Assembly (NCBI GenBank): GCA_034231615.1 | Contig: CM067306.1 | Coordinates: 40,215,101 to 40,279,100, forward strand | Length of the DNA stretch: 64,000 nucleotides | Direction of reading: 5' to 3' | DNA from: Meghimatium bilineatum | Lineage: Eukaryota > Mollusca > Gastropoda > Stylommatophora > Philomycidae | Shown here: positions 21,516-33,400 of the stretch, in pieces | Layout of the letters: every line of letters begins with the position of its first letter | Numbering within the stretch: the stretch's first letter is position 1 | Notes under the pieces: generated by a model | What the model was told of the DNA's origin: nothing | The model's input: the letters and a program-made list of their open reading frames with translations, nothing else | Database searches by the model: none | Made by a program: the position numbers and the translations under genes

Positions 21516-21956
21516 TCCGAATTCAGCCATACTGCATCTCTCAAAAATATGCGAGTTTACCGCAGAGCACACTGAAAGTGACTTTACAGCTAACAGAAAT
21601 TTATCTTGGCGCACAATAGAAGTGACTGTGCAGCTGACGACAATATAAGTGCAGTCGCCCTATACACTGGACCATAGAAATACGATAAATACTATATTGA
21701 GGTAAATAATGTTACTGGCTATTATAATATCAATAGTGAAAATGATGTACAAAAATAAATAACGATAAATAAAGGAATAAGAAGTGTTTTCAAGTTGCGG
21801 TCGAACAGGGACCTTATTCAAGAAATGAATACAAACTGGAAACAGAAACACACATTTATTTAATGATTTTAAAATATTTTTTTAATAGGCCTATATACAC
21901 AGAGATGTCTCATCCCCGTGTCTGTGTATAGGAAATGACGAAAATGTGTAGGAAGT
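21516..21956. other. No gene recognised
   Basis: AT-rich sequence. Two near copies of GAAGTGACTGTGCAGCTGAC-like sequence occur at about 21575-21640; nothing else is supportable. Confidence 0.45.

Positions 21957-22035
<79 letters not shown>
21957..22035. repeat. (TA)n microsatellite, about 39 units
   Basis: An uninterrupted TA run. Confidence 0.99.
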
Positions 22036-22038
<3 letters not shown>

Positions 22039-22688
22039 GGAAATGAAGGGGGTTGTTCTTACATAGAAGAGATTAATCACAATCTCAAATCATAACCATA
22101 AATGAATTTTAAAAAACGTGTTTAGCAGTTCATAATGTGCAGACATGGACGTCCCATCCAATTATTGCATACACCTTCTATACCTTTAGGAGTATCTCAA
22201 CAGGTAACTTCATAAACGGACGATCGTTCATGCGTGAATCGACAAGCGCTGGTACTTTAGTTCTTGTGAAATGTATTTATGCTTCAGCCTTCATAGTTAT
22301 TCGACTAGAGAAACAGATAGTTTATCATATAAAGAATGTCATTCAGTTTGTATTCTATTTATCCAGATTAGAAACACATTGATTTACAAATAGAACGTAG
22401 GTATATTTTAAATGGTATCCTGGAGATTCGTTTTCACTCTTAGATAACAGTACATTCATTAAACAACATAGATGTATATATATATATGTGGATGACAATG
22501 ATGTTGTCAGTTGTGACAACATGCTAATATTTTGTCTTCATTCTTCCCGTAGTGACATCGCATCAGTGGACAGATATCACGGGGAATTTCATCCTAACAA
22601 AGTTCATACGGTTTACAATTTAGCCTGATTGTATGTATATACATAATGTATCTGTTGACATCGGATATACAGTGAAGGACTAGTCATT
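22036..22688. other. No gene recognised
   Basis: Nothing supportable apart from a short TATATATA run near 22473. Confidence 0.45.
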
Positions 22689-22689
22689 T

Positions 22690-23135
22690 AAGTAAGTATT
22701 GATACCATTTGAAGTAAGCTATGACAGGAACTGAAGTAAGTATTGACAGGACTTGAAGTAAGTATTGACACGATTTGAAGTAAGTATTGACATCATTTGA
22801 AGTAAGTATTGACATCATTTGAAGTAAGTATTGACAGGAACAGAAGTAAGTATTGACACGAACTGAAGTAAGTATTGACAGGAACTGAAGTAAGCATTGA
22901 CAGGAACTGAAGTAAGTATTGACACGATTTGAAGTAAATATTGATATCATTTGAAATAAGAATTGACAATAATTGAAGTAAGTATTGACAGGAACTGAAG
23001 TAAGTATTGACACGAACTGAAATATATATTGACAGGAACTGAAGTAAGCATTGACAGGAACTGAAGTAACAATTAACAGGAACTGAAGTAAGTATTGACA
23101 TGAACTGAAGTAAGTATTGACGCGATCTGAAGTTA
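22690..23135. repeat. 21/22-bp minisatellite, array 1
   Basis: The unit GAAGTAAGTATTGACAGGAA alternates with ...GACACGATTT and ...GACATCATTT variants. The unit length alternates between 21 and 22. Confidence 0.96.
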
Positions 23136-23177
23136 TTTTATTTATTGACATATGTTATTCACTGAAGGACTAACCAT

Positions 23178-23668
23178 TAAAGTAAGTATTGACAGGATTT
23201 GAAGTAAGTATTGACAAGACTTGAAGTAAGTATTGACACGATTTGAAGTAAGTATTGACAAGACTTGAAGTAAGTATTGACAGGACTTGAAGTAAGTATT
23301 GACACGATTGAAAGTAAGTATTGACACGATTTGAAGTAAGAATTGACACGATTTAAAGTAAGTATTTACAAGATATGAAGTAAGTATCGACACGATTTGA
23401 AATAAGTATTGACACGAATTTGAAGTAGGTATTGACACGATTTGAAATAAGTATTGACACGAATTTGAAGTAGGTATTGATATAATTTGAAGGAGGTATT
23501 GACACGATTTGAAATAAGTATTGACACGAATTTGAAGTAGGTATTGATACGATTTGAAGGAGGTATTGACACGATTTGCAGTAAATATTGGCACGATTTG
23601 ATGTAAGTATTGAAACGATTTAAAGTATTGACACGATTTTGAAGTAAGTATTGACACGATTTGACAAA
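23178..23668. repeat. 21/22-bp minisatellite, array 2
   Basis: The same unit family as 22690-23135, dominated by the CACGATTT variant, after a 40-bp gap that includes a second ACTGAAGGACTA segment (first at about 22672). The two arrays are thus duplicated together with their left flank. Confidence 0.95.
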
Positions 23669-23669
23669 T

Positions 23670-23800
23670 AGAATTGTACTTCTGCTTTCGATCTCAAACC
23701 TGCAGAGTAGCAGGATGTAGTGTCATGGTTTACAGCTTGGATGTAGTATCTGCGCATATCTGCCCGACACAGTCGACTTCAGCACGATAATTATACTGAT
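23670..23800 (-). mobile_element. SINE-like family A fragment
   Basis: In plus orientation it has CAGGATGTAGTGTCATGGTT, TACAGCTTGGATGTAGTATC and CGACTTCAGCA, the reverse complement of the family A 3' half. Confidence 0.55.
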
Positions 23801-23989
23801 AAGATATACGAACAAACGTAATAATGGTGATTATTCCGTTTTCACGTCCAGAATAATTGAACTGAATGTGGTGTCGCTAGAAATGATTGACACTGTCAAC
23901 AAAAAAAGCTTGGGACTATCAATCGTCATACAGTTGTGTATACACAGTTGTCCGACTCATGAGAAAATAGGCGTGTCGTGTGCAGGGAT

Positions 23990-24245
23990 GTAGGATGTCC
24001 GTCTCCATTAAAGACCTTCCAATAGAATTACTTAGAACCGCATTCGCTACGTTTTTGATTATTGTTGGATTTCGGTTGGTCACTATTTAAATACTTAGAA
24101 TCGCATGCCAAAAATAGCAAAGTCGACTCCAAGTATATAAATAGTGACCAAAGGAAAACAACAAAAACCCCAGTCTACTCACGTGACAATTGTATATAAC
24201 AGGTCTTACTGGAGACTGTCGTGACTGTAGATACGTCTACAATTG
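23990..24245. mobile_element. Foldback MITE, copy 2
   Basis: Shares GACCTTCCAATAGAATTACT, TTTCGGTTGGTCACTATTTA, ATACTTAGAATCGCATGCCA and the right-hand AAATAGTGACCA with copies at 20830 and 42666. Arms are more diverged than in copy 1. Confidence 0.65.
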
Positions 24246-24469
24246 GGAGGGGGATGACACTTCCTTTTTTTTTTTAAGTGAAATTTTTTTCATGTGCATG
24301 AAATTTTTGTTTCCAGAATGACGGTACAGGAGCTAATGCCCCCCCCCCCTTTTTCTTAATTCTTATTACTAAATATCATATTCTTATTTCCATAGGGTGG
24401 TGGAGGTGGTTGTCAATATACTGTTTCATTTGGAAGGGCTGAGTAAACACGGGAAGGCAGTGGGAGGAC

Positions 24470-24830
24470 ATGACAACCAACGCCATACGCCATGAACTAT
24501 ACAAATAAATTATTGACAACACACGAAACAGAAAGCTGTAGAAAGACATAACAAAAGCTGCAAGTAATGGGTTATAAGAATAAATGATTGGCAACACACA
24601 AAACAGACGGCTGTCGGAAGACATGATAGACAGCGTCATACAACATGGGCCATAGGAAGAAATGATTGGCATTGCACGAAAGAGAAGTATGTAGACAGGC
24701 ATGATAACCAACGCTAGAAGGCATTGACTATAATAATAAATGATTGACAGCACACACAAAAGATAAGTCTGTAGACAAACATGATAACCAACGTTTGAAG
24801 ACATGGATTTTGAGAAGAAGAATGAAACAC
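24470..24830. repeat. Diverged tandem repeat of about 80 bp
   Basis: Four to five units share AATAAATGATTGACAACACA, CGAAACAGA, CTGTAGACA and CATGATAACCAACGC. The minus-strand 165-codon frame across it is a repeat by-product. Confidence 0.75.
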
Positions 24831-25369
24831 AACTCTGTATTAATAATCTATTGCACGTGCCAAAGAAGAGCATTAATGCAGGTAATTCATGGTAATGGAA
24901 ACACTATTAACAATTAAATACAGCGACAGTAGAACGAAAATACAGAAACAGAACAGCGACAATACAAGTACAGTGACTGTACATCAGCAGTAAAGCGGCA
25001 GTACATGGACAGTGCAGCAAAATAGAATCGACAATGCTGGAACAGTACATACAGCGACAGTACTTACTATTTTATGTTAATTTTATCTTCAGGTTCACAA
25101 CGAGAGTGCCGACTGTCTACCTATATATACACCATCAACATGTAGGTATTTCTTTTATACAACTGTCTTCTTTGAAACGATCTCCTTGTAACCTTTTGTC
25201 GTTGTCATCATCATCATTATGAGCTTAGACCAGAGGTTATCAACGTGAGCCATATATATATATATATATATACAGCTTGAGAAGCCGTGCTAAGTTCTAA
25301 AGAAAGATTATGTTTTGCATTTATTAGGTCCCATGGGACCCACAGTCAGTCAATCAGTTCCTCTTTTGC
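24831..25369. other. No gene recognised; ACAG-rich and TA-rich tract
   Basis: Irregular CAGCGACAGTAC-like motifs recur between 24920 and 25075, and a short (AT)n lies at 25253-25272. There is no coding evidence. Confidence 0.5.
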
Positions 25370-25462
25370 CAAGTTTGGCACATAGGGCGGATGTCATAGT
25401 TCTCCATGCCTGTCGGTCAGTTGCTAGGGATTGCAGGTCTTGTGCATTTATGCCTGTTGGAT
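25370..25462 (-). mobile_element. LINE family 6 tail fragment
   Basis: The minus strand reads SLATDRQAWRTMTSALCAKL, a typical LINE C-terminal tail. The same sequence opens the nested insert at 45306-45400. Confidence 0.65.
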
Positions 25463-25685
25463 TTAATGGGGCCCACAGTCAAAATATATTTAAAAACCAC
25501 TAATAACCCAATAAATCGATATAAACAAAGTCCATCACATGCTTTCATTGTCTTTTTCTTCTTTTATAAATTTAGGCAATTTACAAAAACAAAAAAGTAC
25601 AGAACAAGTATACGCCACCATATAATCAAGTTATTCCCTGTGTCTATGTTTGTAAATTTCATGTTCCTCGTTTAATAATTTAAAT

Positions 25686-25764
25686 ATTAATTTATTTTAG
25701 GGTTAGGGTTAGAATAGTTGTGTTTTACATAACTAACCCTAAAACCAACCCTAAATAAATTAAT
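25686..25764. repeat. Palindrome containing telomere-like TTAGGG repeats
   Basis: Left arm ATTAATTTATTTTAGGGTTA plus GGGTTAG; right arm CTAACCCTAAAACCAACCCT plus AAATAAATTAAT; about 20 bp between them. The TTAGGG-type hexamers lie in both arms in opposite orientation. Confidence 0.9.
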
Positions 25765-25975
25765 CCCTGGTACCTGGTACCCTACTTTCTGATGGCTGGG
25801 TAAACCATGAGCTCTGGTACCCGACTTCCTGATGGCTGGTAAACCATGAGCCCTGGTGCCCTACTTCCCGATGGCTGGGTAAACCATGACCTCAGGTACC
25901 CTACTTCCTAATGTCTGGGTGAACCATAAGTCCTGGTACCCTACTTCCTGATGACTGGATGAACCACGGAAACAT
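25765..25975. repeat. Tandem repeat of about 52 bp, four to five copies
   Basis: The unit has CTGGTACCCTACTTCCTGAT, GGCTGGGTAAACCATGAG. It starts directly at the right arm of the telomeric palindrome. Confidence 0.93.
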
Positions 25976-26307
25976 TTGTTATTTCAAACCACGAATAACG
26001 AGTGGATTCGAAACCCGAGTTTGTTGGTCAGCGGGTGAATGTCTTTCTATGAATCGGAGGAAGTGATAAACTCGAGTGATCATGTCATACATACTCACAT
26101 ACTCTATTTATTCATCTACATCTTTTTTCTTTATCATAGTCCAGTGATTCTGGATACACTCATTTGTTTATGTCTGTTCCTCTCTATTTTTTCATATATT
26201 TCTTCTTATTCTACCATCAAGTTCTACCATCTACTTGGGATGTTGCGGCTCGCCAAACCACAAACTCCAGTATTTATGATGGTAAAATATTTGATATAAC
26301 CAAATTT

Positions 26308-26485
26308 GACTAATATCCCCACCGAAGGCGGATGTGTTGGGCCATTGGCGCAAAACAACGGCAACACGACGCATTTCCATTCTCTGGACGACATACAACT
26401 GGAAATCTTGTAGGACCATTGTCCTGTTACAAGAGAAATCCAGTGGGAGTGTGAGAATGAACACTGAAGAAGAAGACTAATATCC
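26308..26485 (+). mobile_element. SINE-like family B copy with 11-bp target-site duplication
   Basis: GACTAATATCC flanks 26319-26474 (26308-26318 and 26475-26485). The element runs from CCACCGAAGGCGGATGTG through GCCATTGGCGCAAAACAACG to GAGAATGAACACTGAAGAAG. It is a full-length 156-bp copy. Confidence 0.92.
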
Positions 26486-27269
26486 TAGGTTGAATGGCAC
26501 GTACCTCACCATAAGAAACGCATATTTTGTGAAATTTTAATAATATTAATGTCTACGACCAACGAGGTGTAATGCATTCGGATGATTCGGTGCGATATTT
26601 TATATAACCGATTGTGTTAGTAGGTGCTGTAGATTCTCTACACTTGTTTTGCAGAGATCCCCTTTCAGCAAGATTGTCGCTCTGTCTGTCAACAGCGAAT
26701 TAGATGATGTTTGCCCCTGCCGATCTGTTGCCCAAATGTATTTTTGTGACTGGGTTCTACAACGACATTGAGACTACTTACTGTTTTTTGTCTAGCTTTC
26801 ATTCTATTATTATTTGGTTTTTAAATGTAATGTATTATATACCACATGAATGCCATTCACCTTCACATTCACTTGCCAGAAACCAGCTGGATGCAGATTT
26901 AATTTATTTTGAAGAATATAATCTATTATACGGGTAGATATAAAATAATCACGTTTATTTCGCTTTTCATATTAAATAGTTGCAGCATTTGTGTTGTGGA
27001 AATAGTGAAATTAAAAACCTCTTTTTGTTGACATACGCCTGTTCAATCGTGGACAAGGGTCCACGTCGGTTATACCTGAGAACATATGCCGAAGTGTGTC
27101 TGTGCATGTTCGAATTAACGGGTCATCAAGAGCCGCTGTTAACAATCCTGCAAAAATATTTCTCAGTGGCACCCCTGAAAGATTCCACGGTCGCGTTGAA
27201 AACCGTTGGTCTATTTCAAAACATGTTTTCTGACAATTCATGAAAATAAGCCAGCATCTTCTATTGCAG
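26486..27269. other. Region upstream of innexin B first visible exon; no exon placed
   Basis: An ATG-bearing first exon of innexin B is expected here or further upstream but I could not identify it. Open frames at 26704 and 26980 look random. An in-frame stop at 27247 precedes the acceptor at 27268-27269. Confidence 0.4.
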
Positions 27270-27465
27270 GTGGCTGTCAATCCTAGATGCTCTATCAAAA
27301 ATTACATTATCACGAGGTGCTCGGGATGATGATGCAGTGGACCAGCTACATCATTTGGCCACAGTTTCCATGTTTGCTATGTTTGCGGCACTTATTGGCA
27401 TGAGTCAGTACGTGGGAGATCCCATTCACTGTTGGGTGCCTGCACAGTTCCCTGACCACCATCAG
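27270..27465 (+). CDS. Innexin B, visible exon 1 (N-terminus, TM1, loop-1 start)
   Basis: The acceptor is TTCTATTGCAG/GTGG and the donor CATCAG/GTATTC. It encodes WLSILDALSKITLSRGARDD, then DAVDQLHHLATVSMFAMFAA and YVGDPIHCWVPAQFPDHHQ. The Met-like start at 27337 is actually GTG (Val) in the middle of the N-terminus. The first base is position 3 of a codon, so a preceding exon could end in AT and complete a split ATG. The exon ends in phase 0. Confidence 0.9.
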
Positions 27466-30400
27466 GTATTCTCTGTTGATGGTCGATCTAGCATGTATGT
27501 ATGCTACTTGAGTGTGTTTTCAGTGTGTATGTTAGATGTTTATGCCGGTTAGCTGTGTATGGTAGATGTTTGTGAATATGTGATTATTGTTTAGATTGAA
27601 TGCCTGTGTGTTTTAGCTGTCTGTGTGTAGAGTATTTTAGTTTATCATCTGTTAATTAATTGTGCGTGTTTATAGTGTGCAATATGTGTGTGTGTATGTT
27701 AGCTGTATATAGTGTACATCACTTGTATGTGTGCTAGTCGTGTGTAGTGTGTACTAGTTATATGTGTGTTAGATGTGTATAGCGTGTGTTAGCCTTAGCG
27801 TAGTGGTTAAGCCGGTCGTGTTGTGCTCTAGAGATCGCGGGTTCGAATCCTGCTCGCGGCGTTTTGGGATTTTTGGGATTATCGCTAAAATTTCTGGGAT
27901 TATCGCTTGACGCTACGGAGTTACGTGCTATGATTGGTACTCTCATAAAGTGACGTCCCGCTTCGTTGAGAGGAATGAAGTACAAATGGCGTAACCCGAT
28001 TATAATAAAATCCATTCTCTACACTTTTCAACCTGTTCTTTCAGTTGTATTTGAGTTAGCTGTGTGTAGTGTGTACTAGTTAAACGTGTGTTAGATTTGT
28101 ATATCCTGTACTAGTTATATGTAAGATCTGTGTGGAAAACAAATATACATAAAGATGCAGTCACAACAACTATGAAATACGCCTCTAGCTGTTCGGTTTC
28201 TGCAACCAAAACGAATATGAACACTAGAGAGTTCAAAATATGGAACTTCTTCAGTGTTTATTCTCAAACTCCCGCTGGATCTCTCTTGTAGCAAGACAAA
28301 GGTCCTGCTAGATTTCCAGCAGATTGTAGTCCAGGGAATAGAAATGCGTTGTGTCGCCATTTTTTGCGCCAATGGCCGGACACACCCGTCTTTGCCGGGA
28401 TATGGAACTTCTAATCAATGTTCGTTAACCAACAGAAAACTATTTTATAGAAGTTTCAGTCGTCGTGCAATTGCGGATATACTTATGGGGAGATCAGAAC
28501 ACCTACGGACACGTACTGTGCACTAATTAACTAATACTCTTTATCTTGTCTTCCCTGGCGGTAGGCATACGCAGAGAACGTCTGTTGGATCTCACAGATG
28601 TACTACGTTAATATAGATCAGGAAATTCCATATTCCAAGGAAGACAGGCTGCACAGAGGCATCACATTTTACCGCTGGGTAATCGCCATTCTTTTACTGC
28701 AGGTATAATCTCTTTCTTCAAGATATTCTATTCAACTTTATTGAAACTACGGGGACAAATATGCAGATAACTATATTAGTTTAGCATCGTCGAAATTGGA
28801 TGCTCGACCCAATGGCGACAAATAAAACATCAACTCATCTACTTTCTGTACATCCTCTGGAAATATAGCAGTGAGAACAAGCACATCAAATTGTGTTATT
28901 TTTGTTAAACTTCTACTACATGGTGATGTTGTTAAACTTCTACTACATGGTGATGTTGTTAAACTTCTACTACATGGTGATGTTGTTAAACTTCTACTAC
29001 ATGGTGATGTTGTTAAACTTCTACTACATGGTGATGTTGTTAAACTTCTACTACATGGTGATGTTGTTAAACTTCTATTACATGGTGATGTTGTTAAACT
29101 TCTATTACATGGTGATGTTGTTAAACTTCTATTACATTGTGATGTTGTTAAACTTCTATTACATGGGGATGTTGTTAAACTTCTACTACATGGTGATGTT
29201 GTTAAACTTCTACTACATAGTGATGTTGTTAAACTTCTACTACATGGTGATGTTGTTAAACTTCTACTACATAGTGATGTTGTTAAACTTCTATTACATG
29301 GTGATGTTGTTAAACTTCTATTGGGGTGCAAAGGGAACGCAATGCTCTAGGCGGAACCAGGGTTAACAGATAACCAAGATCCCAAATGTACCTCCTCGTG
29401 GTGCACCCTGGTAACAGAAAACAGCAGCTCTAGCTCATTCTGGCCAAATCATTTGGGGATCGTGTCCGAGAATGTGGAGGAAGCAGGTGGAAATAGATTT
29501 GACTGTAAAAGAGACATACAATATCTCCGACACCATTTGCATCACCACATATAGCGACACTGTCGACATACAGTGACGCCTGTTAGTCCAGTCAGAACAT
29601 TGGAGGGGCGACCAATGTAAAAGGCACGTAAAGGTGGTTGAATGGAGAGAAACAAATATATGTCATAATGAGTACAATGACATAATGAAAGGGCAGAACA
29701 GCGCCAGAGGGCAGCGCGAACTGCAAATGAAAAGGGAATACGTTTCGAGGAAAGGGGAACTATAAGCTGTTAGCTGGAGACGAGCTTCTAGTAACATATG
29801 ATCCTTATAAGCAGAGACCCAGACCCAAGTGTGGGCGCTCGGAAAAGCAAGAAGACCTAAACCAACTCAAATGTCGAGTCTTCCTATACCGGAAATATGC
29901 TCGCGTAGAGAAAGGGTTCCAAACCCGAAGGGCTAAGGCAAAAAAGGGACAACGAAGGCAGTCCTGGTCCAACTCTACTGTCAAGATTTCCTTTACCGGA
30001 AATACACTTGCAGAGAGAAAGGGTTCAGTACCTGATAGGCTCCGGCACAAAAGGGACAACGGTTTAGCCCTGGCCCAACTCTACTGTCAAACTTCATATA
30101 CCGGAAACACACTTGCAGAGGGAAAGGGTTCAGTACCTGATGGGCTCAGGCGCTATTGGGACAAGGTTGTTCAGCTCGAGAACGCCGTGCTCTCAAAACT
30201 TGTGGTGTGAGACTCGAACTTGGACGAGGGAACCACGTTGTCCGTGAACGACGCCTCGGGTAGGAGGGCGGACGAGCCAGGGTCCAACTCTTCTGGCGAG
30301 TTCTTCCTCATACGGAACCTCATATGTCAGGCTATTGGCGCAAATAAAACAGCGACACAACACATTTCCATTCTCTGGACTATATCGTGCTGAAAATCTA

Positions 30401-33400
30401 GTAGGGTCGTTATCCTGCTACAAGGGAGATCCACTAAAAAAAGAAGAAGAAAAAGCCTGTATTCTCCTCTCCATTTCTGCTGTAATTGTCCAACTCTCAC
30501 ATCCATACAAAGTAAGGGGTTTTACTATTAGAAATTTATAAAGGTCAATTCTCACTGCTGTACTTATTCTACAATATGGTATTTAATTTGACATTGCAGC
30601 CAAGATTATTTTAAGTCTACTCTTTATTTCTTTGTTCTTTATTTCCATTGCTGCTCATATAACACCCAAATTATTTAATAAAAATCTACATTTTAACAAG
30701 TATGCACATTAGAAAACATGCAGCGTGGATAGTGGGAAAGTAAACATATCAAGTTTACAAATTCCATTGAAGTGGTAATCACGCTTTCCAGGAAAGGTGA
30801 CTATGATATTCCAGTACATATAGATTCAAAAGTCTGATCTGTGAGAATTCCTTAGATATTTACAGTGATGGGTTCGTCGTTAGGCCCGTTTGCAGTACTT
30901 TGGTATTCACGGTTCAGACAGGAGGAAGTATATTAGGGAAGAAAGTGGTGCTTTCTATACAACCACTAGTAGTAGGACGATGGAAGTGATAGCAGTGACG
31001 AAGACAATGATGTGGTACACGACCCAGACAGCTAAAGATGTGTTTTCTTACGGATTTTATGAATATGCTTCGAGAGTTTCTGTTGGATTATTAGCATCGT
31101 AAGTAGATGGAGTCGATGATGATGAAGTATGTTCTGTAGTGCATTACCTTCATTGTGTGCCTGATCACGCGTGTTAAGGAAAATGAACGAGCAGACAGAC
31201 TTGCCAGAGTGGCCACAGTGACTAGTGGTAGTTACATGGACCATGCAGATATTTTGAATTAAATCAAGGAGTTAGACCAGTTGAAAGATATAGGATGTAT
31301 TTCTTCCTCCGTGTCTATGGGTAGAATGTAGGGGCTGTAAAAGGGGGGGGGTGTTGGTGGGAGGGGTAAAACGTGGTGCTGCTAGAAATAAGAATACAAA
31401 AAGAAGTATAAACCAACACAGAATTGAGAACAGGAGCAGTTACCACATGCTGAAGGATATACTGAATATGAGATCGGAGCACCTTTAGCCGTGTCTGGAT
31501 TACCGTGAAGATGACCTGACGACTAACTCATCATCATCATCATGTGACATATTCTTTCCAGAACATGGTCTTCCTTATGGATTCTCTGAACACTACTCGA
31601 TTCTGGACAAGTTGACCCAGCTCGAGACATGTTTAAGCAATCTGATACATCACTGCACCATCGCCGTCTTGGGCGCCCTCTTCCCCTGTTGCTACTAACT
31701 CTGCCTTCTATTTTGGACGACTAACTAAGTAAACAAATGTATTTCATGTAAAACCTTTCATGGCGTAATAAAATGGTAAGATAACAATGAGAATTAAACT
31801 GTGGAGAATGAAGTCAACTTTTGGATAACAATGAGAACTAAATAATAGCATTAGACAACTTGTAGATAGCAATAGAAAACAAGATGTAACGTGTAGAAAA
31901 GGACATACCGGGTACTTCTTCGTTAGGTACAGTGCCGACTGACGTAAGCGATCATGAATCTCCACAATTCTCTTTGTCCAGCAATTTTTTTTCAATTCAT
32001 ATTTTACTCTTTGCCATGCCACGATGTTAGACTATTTTCTCTCGATGTAGTCTTCGATCTCTCTTGCCGTCTATCTTGCCTGTTGTAACTATGTTCTTCA
32101 GGTCTCCGTGTCGCATAACGTATGCAAGAAATAGAAATTGTCTTTCTCTGATATTATTTAAGTAGCCCTCGTCTCCCAAATGACTTGTTTGGTGTCTCCT
32201 CGTTAGTTTATCTAACTGTCCATGGTACTCAACAGTATTGTTCTATAGAACCACATCTCTGTTACCTCTAACTTCCTCTATTCTGTCTATTTACTCTATA
32301 AGATTCGCATTCATATGTAAGAATTACACACACAGGGCAACATTAACAATGTGAGCATAACCATGACCATCTAAGACCTGTGGACTAAATTGGAAATCAT
32401 ATTTTAACACGACGCATTTGACTTTCCCATTATTTCCATTGGCTGTAGTAAAACAAAGCTTACAAAGGTCACCAGTTAAAATCACAGAAAGTTAAATACT
32501 TCACTTTGGAAGGATGATTCTCGGTGAGCCTGCAGGACTGTATAATTGATGAAATACTACGACATAACTATATCATTGCTAAAGATTTGAACCACCGACG
32601 TCAACAATATACCGACGATCTCATCGTTCGACCGTGTCTCTCGTTAATTACATTAACTGTGAGCTCATAGAGAATCACCTTTCTAAAGTGACAGCCAACT
32701 GTCTGGACACTAAGGGACCAATAAAAATCACAAGAAAAGTCAAATGCCGGGCAACTTCACTTTAGAAGAAGAATTCTCCATGAACTCAAATGACTGTATT
32801 CCTGACGAGAGACACTGTTGACCATCATTTGTTTATGCAGAGAATATGTTTTTTCATTGTATTCATACCTTCACCCATCCTTCCAACATCTTTCTACAGT
32901 GTTTGTTGTTCAAACTACCGAACATTCTCTGGAAGGAATTCCGTGGATATTGTGGACTTAGTGTGGAAAAAATTGTCACCATGGCCGAGGAGGTGACCAT
33001 CTCGTCTCCGGAGAATAAAGAGAAGATTATACGCGACATTTCTCTGTTTATCCACAAGTGGCTTCAATCTTACAGGGTTTATAAGGTATATTCGTACACA
33101 CAAGTTGTCACAGTTTTAATCATATATTACAGCATCGATTATACCGGTAGCAGCCTCCTGGTAGACATGAACTTGTTCTTCTGCGTTCTTTATTTGTGGT
33201 CATGCTAGACTTTCAAGCCAGTCACCAGAATAAAACTCACTATCTTCTCCATGTCATAGCGGCGACAATATAAATTTTGCATTAAAGTTATATCACTTGG
33301 CAATACTCAACGTCTCTGCTCTTTGTATGTTGGGCAGTCCTGAAGCATGTGATCAGGTTTTTGGATTCCGGATCCACATGGACATTCACCTGTGCATGAA

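Noticed and set aside
22684-23657. Minus frames of 155 and 171 codons
   Set aside because: By-products of the 21/22-bp arrays; periodic and register-shifted.
24376-24873. A 165-codon hydrophobic minus frame
   Set aside because: It follows a diverged 80-bp tandem repeat; apparent membrane segments are repeat-derived.
26980-27243. An 87-codon plus frame just upstream of innexin B
   Set aside because: No innexin or other family similarity, and an in-frame stop and acceptor separate it from exon 27270.
27787-27860. A true tRNA gene
   Set aside because: A and B boxes are present but the sequence continues into a repeated SINE body found at three other sites, and a full cloverleaf is not supported.
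28771-29366. Three frames of 157-186 codons on both strands
   Set aside because: By-products of the 27-bp array in an innexin B intron.
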